This document shows, piece by piece, positions 34,832-45,235 of a DNA stretch of 55,493 bases. The notes below the pieces were generated by a model. It saw only the letters and a program-made list of their open reading frames with translations. It was not told the DNA's origin and searched no databases. Made by a program: the position numbers and the translations under genes. The stretch covers positions 1 to 55,493 of the forward strand of contig JBQMXM010000007.1 in NCBI GenBank assembly GCA_052174015.1, written 5' to 3'. How positions within the stretch are numbered: the stretch's first letter is position 1; every line of letters begins with the position of its first letter. This stretch comes from JABCPO02 sp052174015. GTDB taxonomy: Bacteria; Bacillota; Clostridia; TANB77; CAG-508.

Positions 34832-36604
34832 TTAATTATTATCTATTAAATTATTTAATTGTTCTATTCTATCATTTAAAAATTCTATCGCACTAATATA
34901 TGTGTTTTTATCTTCTAAATCTACTTCTGCAAGTTTCAATGTGCTTATAGAATCTAATGATGTTCCTGATTTTAACATATCAAAATATTTATCTATATAT
35001 GGTTTACCTTTTTTTAATATGTTTTGTGCTATTGCAATTGCTGAAGAAATTCCTGTTGCATACTTATACACATAAAATGTACTATAAAAGTGTGGAATTC
35101 TTGCCCATTCATACTTTATATCTGTATCTAATTCTTTTATTGCTCTAAAATATTTTTTACATATTTCTAAATATATTTCATTAAGTATTTTAGTTGTTAA
35201 TACTTCATCATTATGTACTTTATCTGCCACTTGTTTTTCAAATTCTGCAAACATAGTCTGCCTAATTAATGTACCATGTATTGTAAGTATTTGTTCAAAT
35301 AATATATATTTCTTTTTCTCTATATCTGTTTCATTGTTAAGTAAATATTCTGTAAGTAATATTTCATTTACTGTTGATGCAACTTCTGCTACCATTATTG
35401 TACAACCAGAATTACACAATTCTTGATTATCCATAGCAAGACATGAATGCATTGCATGACCAAGTTCATGTGCTATTGTTGAAATATCATCAAATGTACC
35501 TTCAAAATTTAATAATACATATGGATGTATATTATATACTCCTAAATTAAATGCTCCTTTATCCTTATTTTCTTTTGGATATACATCTATCCACCTATTG
35601 TTAAAAGCTTCATCTAATTTTGATATATATTCTTCTCCAAGTACACTCAGTGCTTTTTTTACTATTTCTTGTGCTTCTATATATGTATATTTTTGATCTA
35701 TTCCCTTATATGGATTATATCCAAAATCATATCTATTGAAATCTTGTATATTACTTGCTTTTTTTAGTAAACTCACAATATTATCTACAACATTTAAATT
35801 TTCATTAACTGTACTTATTAATGTATTATATACTTTTTCTGTTGATTCATCTGCTTTTACTACAGCTTCTAATACTGAATTATATTTTCTAAGCTCATTT
35901 ACTTCTTTTCTTGTTTTTGTAAAACTTAAATACATTTCACCTATTGTATAAATATGTTTTCCATATGTCTTATATAGTGATTTAAATGCATTTTTTCTTA
36001 ATGTTCTATCAGGACTTTCAAACAACTTAGATAAATTTGTATGTGTAACTTCATGATAGACATTATTACTATCTAATGCTTTTTCAAAAGTTAATTCATT
36101 TTGATGTAAATCATATATTGAGCTAATACTATTTCCTGATAGTAATCTATCAAAAATATATTCTTCTATTTCTGAAAGCCAATGTTTTTTACTCTCTATA
36201 AATTTTAAATATGATTTTCTACGTGGTCTAATTCTTTCATCATTTGCAACTTCTAATAGTAATTTTTCGTCATTTGCTAATATTTCTGGTACAACAAAAC
36301 TTAAATGCTTATTTATCTTATCTGTCTCTATATATATTTCTGATGAAAGTTGTTGTATTTCATCATCTTTAATATTTAAAGAGTCTCTTAAACTTAAATA
36401 TGGATAAATCTTAGATTCTAATAATGCAATTTGATCTCCAAGCAATACTTCCTTTATTAAAGTCTTCTTATTGTTTAATTTTCCTTTTAATTTTAGAAAC
36501 TCATTTAATAATTCTAATAATTTTTTAACATCTGCTTTTAGTTCTGATACATCATTATATATATGTGTTAAATCCCATGTGTCTTGCAAATTATTTTTTG
36601 ACAT
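34832..36604 (-). CDS. pepF: Oligoendopeptidase F-type M3 zinc peptidase
   Basis: A cytoplasmic thimet-type oligopeptidase. The zinc site is TIAHELGHAMHS (HExxH) near residue 380, with the third ligand Glu in VAEVASTVNEILLTEYL about 25 residues on. The N-terminal helical region and the RIPHFYSTFYVYKYATGIS segment match PepF. 590 residues, as usual. Confidence 0.94.
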   Translation of the reverse strand: MSKNNLQDTWDLTHIYNDVSELKADVKKLLELLNEFLKLKGKLNNKKTLIKEVLLGDQIALLESKIYPYLSLRDSLNIKDDEIQQLSSEIYIETDKINKHLSFVVPEILANDEKLLLEVANDERIRPRRKSYLKFIESKKHWLSEIEEYIFDRLLSGNSISSIYDLHQNELTFEKALDSNNVYHEVTHTNLSKLFESPDRTLRKNAFKSLYKTYGKHIYTIGEMYLSFTKTRKEVNELRKYNSVLEAVVKADESTEKVYNTLISTVNENLNVVDNIVSLLKKASNIQDFNRYDFGYNPYKGIDQKYTYIEAQEIVKKALSVLGEEYISKLDEAFNNRWIDVYPKENKDKGAFNLGVYNIHPYVLLNFEGTFDDISTIAHELGHAMHSCLAMDNQELCNSGCTIMVAEVASTVNEILLTEYLLNNETDIEKKKYILFEQILTIHGTLIRQTMFAEFEKQVADKVHNDEVLTTKILNEIYLEICKKYFRAIKELDTDIKYEWARIPHFYSTFYVYKYATGISSAIAIAQNILKKGKPYIDKYFDMLKSGTSLDSISTLKLAEVDLEDKNTYISAIEFLNDRIEQLNNLIDNN

Positions 36605-36637
36605 ATACTCTCCTTATATAGTATTAATTTCTTTTAA

Positions 36638-38425
36638 TTAATTTCTTTTTAATCTTTCTCTTTTTCTTTGTTTTCTTCTTTGAATTGTCTCTATCTTTTC
36701 AACTAACCTATTTCCATATGGTAACATCTGAATAATTTCTTTAGTTACAACTTTTAAGAATATTATTGCTATTAAATATACAATTACACCTGAAATTACA
36801 CTAATTAATGTAAGCAAATATATATTAGTAATTTTAGTAATTAAAAATGTATATATATAGTGTACACATACTCCCATTATTATGCTTGATAGAATTTGTT
36901 TAAATAGTTTAAAGGCATCTACAGATATATGTATCTTCTTATTTATAGCTATATATGATACTAAAAATGCTAATATCTGACAAATTATTGATGAATATGC
37001 CGCTCCTTCTATACCAAATACTGGTACAAAAAGCATATTACATACAACTTTTGTAATAGCTCCTACAACTACAGCTATAAATGGTGAAATAACATCATTA
37101 AATCCTTGTAGTCCTCCATTTATTGTATGACTTAAACATATGAATATTGTTGAGATTGCAAGTATTTGTAATATATATGTTCCTTCACTTGCATTTGGAT
37201 ATGCTATTTTAAGTATCGGCTGTGCAAGTACCATTGTTCCAACAACCATAGGCAATAATGTGATTATAGTAATATCTATTGCATTCTCTATTCTTTTTTT
37301 GGCAATCTTTTTTTGTCCTTTAGCTATAAATGCTGAAATTGACGGTATTAATGCTGTTGAGATTGCTGTTGAAAATGCTAAAAATATTCCAAGTATTGTA
37401 ATTACTTTTGACAATATCCCTTTTCCAGACATTATCATTATTTGTAATTGTTCTGGGTTAATATTTTTAAATTGATACATTTTTTGCATTCCATGACTTA
37501 TTGTAATTGTATCTATAAATGTATTTAAAACACTTATTAATGAACCTGCTGTAATTGGTATTGACAGAGCTAGTACCATTTTAATAATATTTACTGATGA
37601 TTTTTTATCTAATTCTGATTTTTGTTTTTTATCTACTTTTACCTTTTTAGATTGGAAATACATAATTGTATATACAAACGCTAATATTACTGCAACTGTT
37701 GATGATAGATTTCCTGCAGCAGCAAGGATATGTGGCTGTGGACTAATTTTAACCATTGCAATATATACAAAACTAATTGATAATATAGCATTTAAAAATT
37801 GTTCTAATGTTTGAGATATACTTGTTAATTTCATATCTTCAAAACCTGAAAAATATCCTCTAATTACTGCTGATGCTGATACAAATGCAATTGCAGGTGA
37901 TAATACTTTTAATGTTAAATTAACATTTGGAACTCCTAATATATTTGTTGCAATATAGTCTGCACCAAAAAAAAGTAATAAAGAACAGAGTATTCCAATA
38001 AATGTAAAGAATTTTAATGATTCTTTAAATATCCTGTTTGCCCCCTTATTATCTCCAATTGCTACTCTTTCTGAAACTAACTTGGATATAACTGATGGTA
38101 TTCCTATACTTGAAAGTGTTAACATTACAGCAAATATCTCATATCCTGATGCATAATATCCATTTCCTGCATCTCCAAACCCATCAAAATTAACAATAAC
38201 AATCTTATATATTAACCCAAGCAATTTTATAATTATCTGTGAAATTGTTAAGATTAATATATTTTTCATGAATTTAGCATTACTTCTTTGATTTCTTTCT
38301 CTTAATTCCTCTGGAATTCTACCCGTTTTTTGTAGTATTAGAGTTTCTTCTATTTTTTGTTCATCTATAATTTGTAATCTTTTGGTTATAAACTGTGATG
38401 TTTCATCATTATAATTTAGATTCAT
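36638..38425 (-). CDS. MurJ/SpoVB-family lipid flippase (MOP superfamily)
   Basis: A polytopic membrane protein with about 14 hydrophobic segments after a ~50-residue charged cytoplasmic N-terminus. Sequence features such as GNGYYASGYEIFAVMLTLSSIGIPSVISKLVSER and a second-half NGGLQGFNDVISPFIA match the polysaccharide/SpoVB/YtgP branch, likely lipid II or another undecaprenyl-linked glycan. Whether it is the essential MurJ-equivalent or a capsule or sporulation flippase cannot be decided here; adjacency to galE would fit surface glycans. Confidence 0.85.
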   Translation of the reverse strand: MNLNYNDETSQFITKRLQIIDEQKIEETLILQKTGRIPEELRERNQRSNAKFMKNILILTISQIIIKLLGLIYKIVIVNFDGFGDAGNGYYASGYEIFAVMLTLSSIGIPSVISKLVSERVAIGDNKGANRIFKESLKFFTFIGILCSLLLFFGADYIATNILGVPNVNLTLKVLSPAIAFVSASAVIRGYFSGFEDMKLTSISQTLEQFLNAILSISFVYIAMVKISPQPHILAAAGNLSSTVAVILAFVYTIMYFQSKKVKVDKKQKSELDKKSSVNIIKMVLALSIPITAGSLISVLNTFIDTITISHGMQKMYQFKNINPEQLQIMIMSGKGILSKVITILGIFLAFSTAISTALIPSISAFIAKGQKKIAKKRIENAIDITIITLLPMVVGTMVLAQPILKIAYPNASEGTYILQILAISTIFICLSHTINGGLQGFNDVISPFIAVVVGAITKVVCNMLFVPVFGIEGAAYSSIICQILAFLVSYIAINKKIHISVDAFKLFKQILSSIIMGVCVHYIYTFLITKITNIYLLTLISVISGVIVYLIAIIFLKVVTKEIIQMLPYGNRLVEKIETIQRRKQRKRERLKRN

Positions 38426-38428
38426 CTT

Positions 38429-39439
38429 CTAATTATTCTCCTCTTGTTTTTTTAAATAATAATTATACACACTTACACACATATCATCTATATTAAATTT
38501 TGGTTTCCATCCTAATTCTTTAAATGCTTTATCTGCATTAGCAAATACTGTATCTACATCTCCACTTCTTCTTTGAGTAATAATATATGGTACATCTAAA
38601 GCAGATGCTTTTTTGAATGCATTTATAAGTTCAAGTACTGATGTTCCTTTTCCTGTTCCTAAATTATATATATATTTACCACCATTTACTTTATCTAGTT
38701 TTTCAAGTGCTTTTACATGTCCTTCTGCTAAATCTACTACATGAATATAGTCTCTAACTCCTGTTCCATCAACTGTATCATAATCGTCTCCAAAAACATT
38801 AACATGTGATAATTCTCCTGTAGCTACTTTTAATATATATGGCATAATATTGTTCGGAATTCCATTTGGTTCTTCTCCAAGTAATCCTGTTTTGTGTGAA
38901 CCTATTGGATTAAAATATCTTAATATTATTATTCCCCATTCTTTATGTGCTAATGCTACATCATTTAGTATCTTTTCTATAAATAGTTTTGTTCCACCAT
39001 ATGGATTTGTATATCCTGTATCAAATTCTTCGTATACAGGTATTGTTTTAGGTTGTCCATACACTGTTGCACTTGAAGAAAATATTATATTTTTAACATC
39101 ATATTTTTCCATAAGTGATAATATATTAAGTGTAGTAACTAGATTGTTTTCATAATACATTATTGGTTTTTCTACACTTTCTCCTACTGCTTTAAATCCT
39201 GCAAAATGAATTATTCCAGTTATATCATTATCTTTAAATACTTTTTCAAGTTTTACCTTATCTTTTAAATCAATATTATAATATAATATCTTTTGATTAA
39301 CTATTTTTTCTATATTTTTAAGTATGTTAATATTAGTATTTGATAAGTTATCTACTATCACTACTTTTTTACCACTATTTATTAATTCAACTACTGTGTG
39401 GCTCCCTATATATCCTAATCCTCCTGTTACTAATATCAT
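38429..39439 (-). CDS. galE: UDP-glucose 4-epimerase
   Basis: An extended SDR enzyme interconverting UDP-glucose and UDP-galactose. NAD loop TGGLGYIGSH at residues 5-14; the Ser-Tyr-Lys active site is FSSSATVYG plus the YGGTKLFIEKI Tyr-x3-Lys; the substrate loop NPIGSHKTGLLGEEPNGIPNN is typical of GalE. 336 residues. RBS AGGAGG precedes the ATG. The gap to radA is 10 nt and to the flippase 3 nt, which implies one operon. Confidence 0.94.
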   Translation of the reverse strand: MILVTGGLGYIGSHTVVELINSGKKVVIVDNLSNTNINILKNIEKIVNQKILYYNIDLKDKVKLEKVFKDNDITGIIHFAGFKAVGESVEKPIMYYENNLVTTLNILSLMEKYDVKNIIFSSSATVYGQPKTIPVYEEFDTGYTNPYGGTKLFIEKILNDVALAHKEWGIIILRYFNPIGSHKTGLLGEEPNGIPNNIMPYILKVATGELSHVNVFGDDYDTVDGTGVRDYIHVVDLAEGHVKALEKLDKVNGGKYIYNLGTGKGTSVLELINAFKKASALDVPYIITQRRSGDVDTVFANADKAFKELGWKPKFNIDDMCVSVYNYYLKKQEENN

Positions 39440-39449
39440 ATTTACCTCC

Positions 39450-40820
39450 TTAAAATATATCTAGTATTTCTTTTACTGTAGTGAGTGGTATTACAGTAAT
39501 ATTATATTGTGCTTGTTTTTCTTTTGTAATCCTATTATAGCTTTTTTTAGGTACTAATATTTTTTTAAATCCCATTTTTTCACATTCTTGGATTCTTTTT
39601 TCTAAACTTGTTACATTTCTAATTTCACCTGTAAGCCCTACTTCTCCAACTGCTGCTATTGTAGACTCTATATTTTTATTTAAATAACTTGAGATTACAG
39701 CAACTATAATTGATAAATCTATTGCAGGTTCTGAAATCTTTATACCTCCTGTTACATTTAGATATACATCTTGTGTACTAAGTGCAAGTGATGTATATTT
39801 TTCAATAACTGCAAGTAATAAGTTTAACCTATTTAAATCTATCCCATTTGCGTTTCGTCTAGGCATACCAAAAATAGTTCTAGTTGTTAAACTTTGTAAT
39901 TCTACAAGTATTACCCTACTTCCTTCAATTGATGGTGCAACTATTGTACCTATATTTTCTTTTTTTCTGTCATCAATTAATACTGAAGAAGGATTTAATA
40001 CTTCTTTTAAACCGGTTTCACACATCTCAAAAATACCTATTTCTTCTGTTGAACCAAACCTGTTTTTTACTGCCTTTAATATTCTGTATGAAAAATGCTT
40101 TTCACCTTCTAAATATAGTACTGTGTCTACCATGTGTTCAAGGACACGTGGACCTGCAATATTACCATCTTTAGTTACATGTCCTACAATTACTGTAGTA
40201 ATATTATTCTTTTTACAGATATTCATAACTTTTGAAGTTATTTCTCTAACTTGACTTACACTACCTGCAGCTGACGAAAGTTCATTTGAATACATTGTTT
40301 GCATTGAATCTATTACACAAAATTCTGGGTTCATTCGTAAAATTTCTTCTTCTACAGATTCTATTTCTGTTTCTCCAAAAAAATATATGTTATCATTATT
40401 TATCCCTAATCTTTCTGCACGTAAAAGTATTTGTTCTGCAGATTCTTCTCCTGATACATATAGTATTTTTTTATCTTCTTTTGCTATAAAGTTACACATT
40501 TGTAATATTAGTGTAGACTTTCCAATTCCTGGCTCTCCTCCAATTAGTGTTAATGAACCATTTACAAGTCCTCCTCCTAATACTCTATCTGTTTCTTTAA
40601 ATCCTGTTTTCTTCCTTGTATATTCTGATTTTGGAGCTTCTTTTAATTTAATTACTTCTCCTCTTTTACTATTTAATGAGTTTGAACTTTTTGAAACTGA
40701 TTTAATTTGTTTTTGTTCGTAAAGCGAATCCCAAGCATTACAACTTGGACATTTTCCCATCCATCTTATTGCTTCATTTCCACATTCTGAACATACCCAA
40801 ATAGTTTTTTCTTTTGCCAT
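39450..40820 (-). CDS. radA: DNA repair protein RadA
   Basis: A branch-migration helicase of recombinational repair. The N-terminal C4 zinc ribbon is CSECG...CPSC (residues 10-29), the P-loop GGEPGIGKST near 92, the RadA-specific KNRFG motif near 250, and a C-terminal Lon-like domain (GEVGLTGEIRNV near 395). 456 residues. Confidence 0.96.
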   Translation of the reverse strand: MAKEKTIWVCSECGNEAIRWMGKCPSCNAWDSLYEQKQIKSVSKSSNSLNSKRGEVIKLKEAPKSEYTRKKTGFKETDRVLGGGLVNGSLTLIGGEPGIGKSTLILQMCNFIAKEDKKILYVSGEESAEQILLRAERLGINNDNIYFFGETEIESVEEEILRMNPEFCVIDSMQTMYSNELSSAAGSVSQVREITSKVMNICKKNNITTVIVGHVTKDGNIAGPRVLEHMVDTVLYLEGEKHFSYRILKAVKNRFGSTEEIGIFEMCETGLKEVLNPSSVLIDDRKKENIGTIVAPSIEGSRVILVELQSLTTRTIFGMPRRNANGIDLNRLNLLLAVIEKYTSLALSTQDVYLNVTGGIKISEPAIDLSIIVAVISSYLNKNIESTIAAVGEVGLTGEIRNVTSLEKRIQECEKMGFKKILVPKKSYNRITKEKQAQYNITVIPLTTVKEILDIF

Positions 40821-40899
40821 TTTATTCCTTTCTATCTCATTAAACTTATATATTAAAACATAATATTTTATAATATCTATTATCTTAAATTATTTTAAA

Positions 40900-41079
40900 T
40901 TATTTAAAATTATTTTCTCTTTTCTTTTGTTGTTCTCTTATCTTCTCTAAATTTTTAAATAATGCTTCTTTACCTGCTTCTAACATATCTCTAGAATTTT
41001 TTTGTTTTTCAAATTCTTCTATTTCTTTATGATCTATAATTTGATTTTGTATTTCTAATTTTTTATTATCATTCTCCAC
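40900..41079 (-). CDS. Small charged helical protein with GTG start
   Basis: A 59-residue reading frame filling most of the gap between the GH15 gene and radA. It is almost entirely Glu/Lys/Asn/Gln and helix-forming, with the central segment SRDMLEAGKEALFKNLEKIREQ. Support: GAGG 9 nt before GTG; codon use like its neighbours; no stop in frame; and the alternative (an empty 340-bp gap in a dense operon) is unusual here. Function is unknown. A later in-frame ATG would give only 28 residues. Confidence 0.6.
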   Translation of the reverse strand: MENDNKKLEIQNQIIDHKEIEEFEKQKNSRDMLEAGKEALFKNLEKIREQQKKRENNFK

Positions 41080-41160
41080 TATAAATACCTCGCTTTTTAT
41101 TATTCCTACATATATATTATATTACTATTTCATAAATTACAATACATTAATATAATTAAA

Positions 41161-43065
41161 TTATATTAAATTTTTTTCAATCAATTTATCTAAGATTGTA
41201 ATATACATTCCATGTGCCCATCCAAGTCCAATAACCCATTCTGCTTTTAATGTTTCATTATTGATTTGCTCAGCTATATATCCTAAATCTGTAGCAGTAT
41301 TAACTACAAAATTAAAGTTTTCTAATGCTTTATCATATTCGTTTTGTTCTAAATTATATAATGCCATCCAAAGATTTGCTAAACTCCAAGGATTGTATCC
41401 TCCTAAATATCCATCATTTTCATATCTAATATATCCACCTGTATATGTTTTTAGTGTCATATCTATTACTGAAATTGTATTTTGCATTTTGTTTTCATTT
41501 GGACTAATTATTTTAAATGGTGTTACTAATGACAATAATGATATATCTATCTTATTATCCTTATTACTTCGTACAAAAGAACCACGATCTTCACTATAAT
41601 AGTTTTCTAAAATATGTTTTTTTAGTTTTTCAAGTGTAGGAAGTATTGTTCTGATTTGCCTATTCATTTGCTCTACTTTTAACCTATTTTCTGAATATTC
41701 TTCTTTTAATTCTTCAAATATTTCTTTCATAACTTTTATTGCATAAAATACAGATGTTAATCCATAAATTGTATCTTCTTCTAAATTTTCCCAAAGGTCA
41801 AATGTCTTTGTATCCACATTATTTAATATATCATCTACATATTTTTCTAAATATTTAAATGCATTTTGAAGCATTGGTAATACTTGTTTTAAAAATGCTT
41901 TGTCTTTAGTATGCAAATAATGTTCATATGCCATAATAATCATAATTGCCGTTTCATCTATTTGATATCCCCAACTTGGTGCAAGTGTACCATCTGTATA
42001 GAAACGTTGTTCCCATCTTCCACTTCTACTTTGTGTTATTTTAGCAAAGTTTGTTAAAAACTGTTCTGCATATTTTTCCATACCTAAAATATTGTATGCT
42101 TTTAATACATAATATACATCTCTTGGCCAATTAAATGAATATCTACCTGATTTTGTCTTATTTTCATCTATCTCAAGTGCTGCAGATACTCCACCTGTCT
42201 TACTATTTCTTAATAATTCAAACAATAATATTGTTCTTGTATATATATTTTTAAACTTTGGTGCTAATTTAGATAAATCATGTTTAGTATGTTTTTTTAC
42301 CTTTTTTTCCCAATATTTTTTAGTTTGATTTTCTCTATCTAATACATTAATCTTTTTTACCCTAATTATTTCAAGTGGTAAATCTCTCATAATGTTTTTT
42401 TCTCTGTTATCATTAACATATATATATATTGGAAATTCTGCTAATTCTCCTGGTTTTAATGAGATATTTTCATACATTATAGCTGATGTTGAAGAAAGCC
42501 CTATATATTCTGAAGTTTTTTCAAGCAAATTATCAAAACCTCCTGTATTATATATCTTTCTATTAGCTATTGCTCCTTTTGAAAATATAGCAAGTGAATA
42601 ATCATGTGTATATTGAATTAAAGCATCTTCTGTTATCCAACCACTTGCTTCATTATTCATTGTTGTAACTATACTTGAGTTAATAATAGGTCTAAGTGTT
42701 ATTTCTTCTTCTGTTTCATTTGTAAATGTATATGTTCTAATTAATAGATTTTCATCTATTGGTGCAAAATCTGTTTGAACTATACGAATACCTATATCTG
42801 GATTAAAAATCTCTGTTTTTAATATATTAGTATTTTCCACAAAATGTTGTGTATATGTACTACCTATATCATCATGTGTTATAAATAGTCTTTGGTCATT
42901 AATATTAAATGCTACATCTATAAAATTAATTAACTGTTTGAAATCAGGTGATGGGTAAAATAGTCTTAATAACTTTCCATGTCTATTTATACTTGCTGTT
43001 ATTTCATTGTTACCTAATATTGCATCATTAAAATACTTATTTGTTTTAAAATTTTCTATCATCAC
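41161..43065 (-). CDS. Glycoside hydrolase family 15 glucoamylase-like enzyme
   Basis: An N-terminal beta super-sandwich (~1-260) is joined to an (alpha/alpha)6 barrel. Substrate-subsite signatures: GRYSFNWPRDVYYVLKAYNIL near residue 300, WGYQIDETAIMIIMAYEHYL near 375, and DLWENLEEDTIYG near 435, with the general-acid Glu next to LWE. There is no signal peptide, so it acts inside the cell on glucan or malto-oligosaccharides, feeding glucose to the glycolytic genes nearby. 634 residues. Two ATGs stand in tandem; RBS AGGTG lies directly before them, and the start is next to the stop of the gene upstream. Confidence 0.88.
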   Translation of the reverse strand: MMIENFKTNKYFNDAILGNNEITASINRHGKLLRLFYPSPDFKQLINFIDVAFNINDQRLFITHDDIGSTYTQHFVENTNILKTEIFNPDIGIRIVQTDFAPIDENLLIRTYTFTNETEEEITLRPIINSSIVTTMNNEASGWITEDALIQYTHDYSLAIFSKGAIANRKIYNTGGFDNLLEKTSEYIGLSSTSAIMYENISLKPGELAEFPIYIYVNDNREKNIMRDLPLEIIRVKKINVLDRENQTKKYWEKKVKKHTKHDLSKLAPKFKNIYTRTILLFELLRNSKTGGVSAALEIDENKTKSGRYSFNWPRDVYYVLKAYNILGMEKYAEQFLTNFAKITQSRSGRWEQRFYTDGTLAPSWGYQIDETAIMIIMAYEHYLHTKDKAFLKQVLPMLQNAFKYLEKYVDDILNNVDTKTFDLWENLEEDTIYGLTSVFYAIKVMKEIFEELKEEYSENRLKVEQMNRQIRTILPTLEKLKKHILENYYSEDRGSFVRSNKDNKIDISLLSLVTPFKIISPNENKMQNTISVIDMTLKTYTGGYIRYENDGYLGGYNPWSLANLWMALYNLEQNEYDKALENFNFVVNTATDLGYIAEQINNETLKAEWVIGLGWAHGMYITILDKLIEKNLI

Positions 43066-45015
43066 CTATTTCTCCTTTTTTGATATCTTCTTACTTTCTT
43101 TAATTATTTCTATTAATTCTTCTAAACCATCATCTTCTATGCTTTTTTCTTCTTTTTTAACTACAGCTTTTTTATCTTCTATTTTCTTTTCTACTTTATC
43201 TATTTCTTTAACTATATTTTCTTTTTCTTTTACATTTGCATTTACATCTACATTTATTTTTTTCTGTTCTTGTTCTTTTTCATTTTCATTTATTTTTTCA
43301 TTTTTAGTTTCTTTTTCATTTTCATTTTCATATTTTTTAACATCTACAATTTTTGATAATTCTTCTTGAAACTTTTTTATCTTAATATATAAACTATATA
43401 ATATCTCTTCTTCTGATGAATTTAATAATTCTCTTGAATCTCTTGTTAACACTTTATCTTTAACATCATTTGAAAGAATTGATATTTCATCATTGAAATC
43501 AGTAATTTTGTTTGCAAATCTAATTTTTCTTTCTCTTGATAATGTATTTTTATGATTCTTTCTTTCATCAATTTTTTCTGTAAGCCCTTTAATACTATAC
43601 TCATCTCCTCTTGAAGGAATAATTACTTCTATGCCAAACATTTCTTCTATTTTTGATTTAAATACTTCTTGAGCTCCTGGCTCCCCATGTACTAAAAATA
43701 TCTTTTTAGGTTTTGTTTCAAATGATTTAATAAAGTTTAAAAGCATTTCTTGGTCTGCATGTCCTGAATATCCATCAATAAACTCTACTTCTGCATTTAT
43801 AATTACTTCTTCTCCAAATATTTTTACTCGTTTTTCTCCTTCAACAATCCTTCTTCCTAGAGTATTTTGTGCTTGATACCCTATAAACAGTATTGTGTTA
43901 AGTGGATTCCAAGCTCTATGTTTTAAATGATGTTTTATTCTTCCTGCATCACACATTCCTGAAGCCGAAATTATTATTGATGGTGAAGTTACTTCATTTA
44001 ATGCTTTTGATTCATCAGAGCTTTTTGTAAATTCTAATCCATCAAATTCTAATGGGTCATCTCCTCTTAATATTCTTTTTTGAGCTTCTTCATCAAATAG
44101 CTCTGTATTATTTTTGTATACTGCTGTTGCAGATATTGCAAGTGGACTATCTACATATACTGTTGCTTTCATAAGCTCCCTATATTGTTCTTTTAAATTT
44201 TCATCACTTGTCTTGTCTTTAATTGTATCTAATTCATATAATATTTCTTGCGCTCTACCTACTGCAAATGACGGAATTATAACTGTTCCACCTCTTTTTA
44301 GAGTTTTTGTAATTGTATCTAAAAAATATTTAGCTTTTTGTTCTCCGTCTAATGATAAGTGTAATCTATCTCCATATGTTGATTCCATTACCAAATAGTC
44401 TGCACTACTTATTGGAGTTGGTGATTGTAATATAGGGATATTGTTATTACCAATATCTCCACTAAATACTATTTTAGTTGTTTTTCCATTTTCAGTTATC
44501 CACATTTCAATTATAGCTGAGCCAAGCATATGTCCTGCATCATTTAAACGAAATCTAATATTTTCATCTACTTCATAAAAATCCATATATTCTACTGCTT
44601 CAAAATACTTATTACATTCTTTACCTTCTTTTGCAGTATATAATGGTTTTAATAATGATTTACCTTCTCTAATTCTCTTTCTATTTTTCCATTCTGCTTC
44701 GCCTTCTTGTATGAAACCACTGTCTTCAAGCATTATTTCACATAATTCTTTTGTTGCTTTTGTACAATATGTAGGTCCTGTAAATCCTTCATTATATAAC
44801 TTAGGTATTCTTCCTGAATGGTCTATATGTGCATGTGTTAATATTAAAAAATCTATTTCTTTTGGATTAAAATAAAATGGTGAATAGTTTCTTTCTTCAT
44901 CTACTACTCTTCCTTGTATTAATCCACAATCTATTAAGAAGCGTTTTCCAGCGGCTTCTACTAAAAAGTTTGAACCTGTTACTTCTTTTGCTGCTCCACA
45001 AAATTTAATATTCAT
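43066..45015 (-). CDS. MBL-fold beta-CASP ribonuclease-like protein
   Basis: Metallo-beta-lactamase plus beta-CASP protein of the CPSF/YSH1-like bacterial group. LTHAHIDHSGRIP near residue 60 (HxHxDH), FSGDIG near 186, and beta-CASP motifs (PSFAVGRAQEILY, SASGMCDAGRIKHHL, GYSGHADQEML, VHGEPGAQEVF) follow in order; the RNase core ends near residue 475. The remaining ~170 residues are a charged tail with long Glu/Lys/Asn runs, probably disordered, and not part of the family core. Likely an RNA endo- or exonuclease. It follows tpiA after a terminator and a 220-nt gap. Confidence 0.88.
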   Translation of the reverse strand: MNIKFCGAAKEVTGSNFLVEAAGKRFLIDCGLIQGRVVDEERNYSPFYFNPKEIDFLILTHAHIDHSGRIPKLYNEGFTGPTYCTKATKELCEIMLEDSGFIQEGEAEWKNRKRIREGKSLLKPLYTAKEGKECNKYFEAVEYMDFYEVDENIRFRLNDAGHMLGSAIIEMWITENGKTTKIVFSGDIGNNNIPILQSPTPISSADYLVMESTYGDRLHLSLDGEQKAKYFLDTITKTLKRGGTVIIPSFAVGRAQEILYELDTIKDKTSDENLKEQYRELMKATVYVDSPLAISATAVYKNNTELFDEEAQKRILRGDDPLEFDGLEFTKSSDESKALNEVTSPSIIISASGMCDAGRIKHHLKHRAWNPLNTILFIGYQAQNTLGRRIVEGEKRVKIFGEEVIINAEVEFIDGYSGHADQEMLLNFIKSFETKPKKIFLVHGEPGAQEVFKSKIEEMFGIEVIIPSRGDEYSIKGLTEKIDERKNHKNTLSRERKIRFANKITDFNDEISILSNDVKDKVLTRDSRELLNSSEEEILYSLYIKIKKFQEELSKIVDVKKYENENEKETKNEKINENEKEQEQKKINVDVNANVKEKENIVKEIDKVEKKIEDKKAVVKKEEKSIEDDGLEELIEIIKESKKISKKEK

Positions 45016-45164
45016 TTGTATCCTCTTTCCATTTATTATAACTACACCTAATTATATATTATATGAAATGTTTTTTCATCTTTTTTAATAAAAGTTAATT
45101 AATTTGTAAAAGAATATAATAATCTTAGATTGAAATCTAAAGTGCAACACTTCTAAAAATAAAA

Positions 45165-45199
45165 AACAAAGATTAATAACTTATGTATTAACCTTTGTT
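45165..45199 (-). terminator. Terminator after tpiA
   Basis: Arms starting AACAAAGGTTAATA and ending TATTAATCTTTGTT pair nearly perfectly (one mismatch) and run into TTTTTATTTTT on the minus strand, 37 nt past the stop. Confidence 0.85.
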
Positions 45200-45235
45200 T
45201 GCTCTATAATATTGTATATTGTATTATTCATTGTA

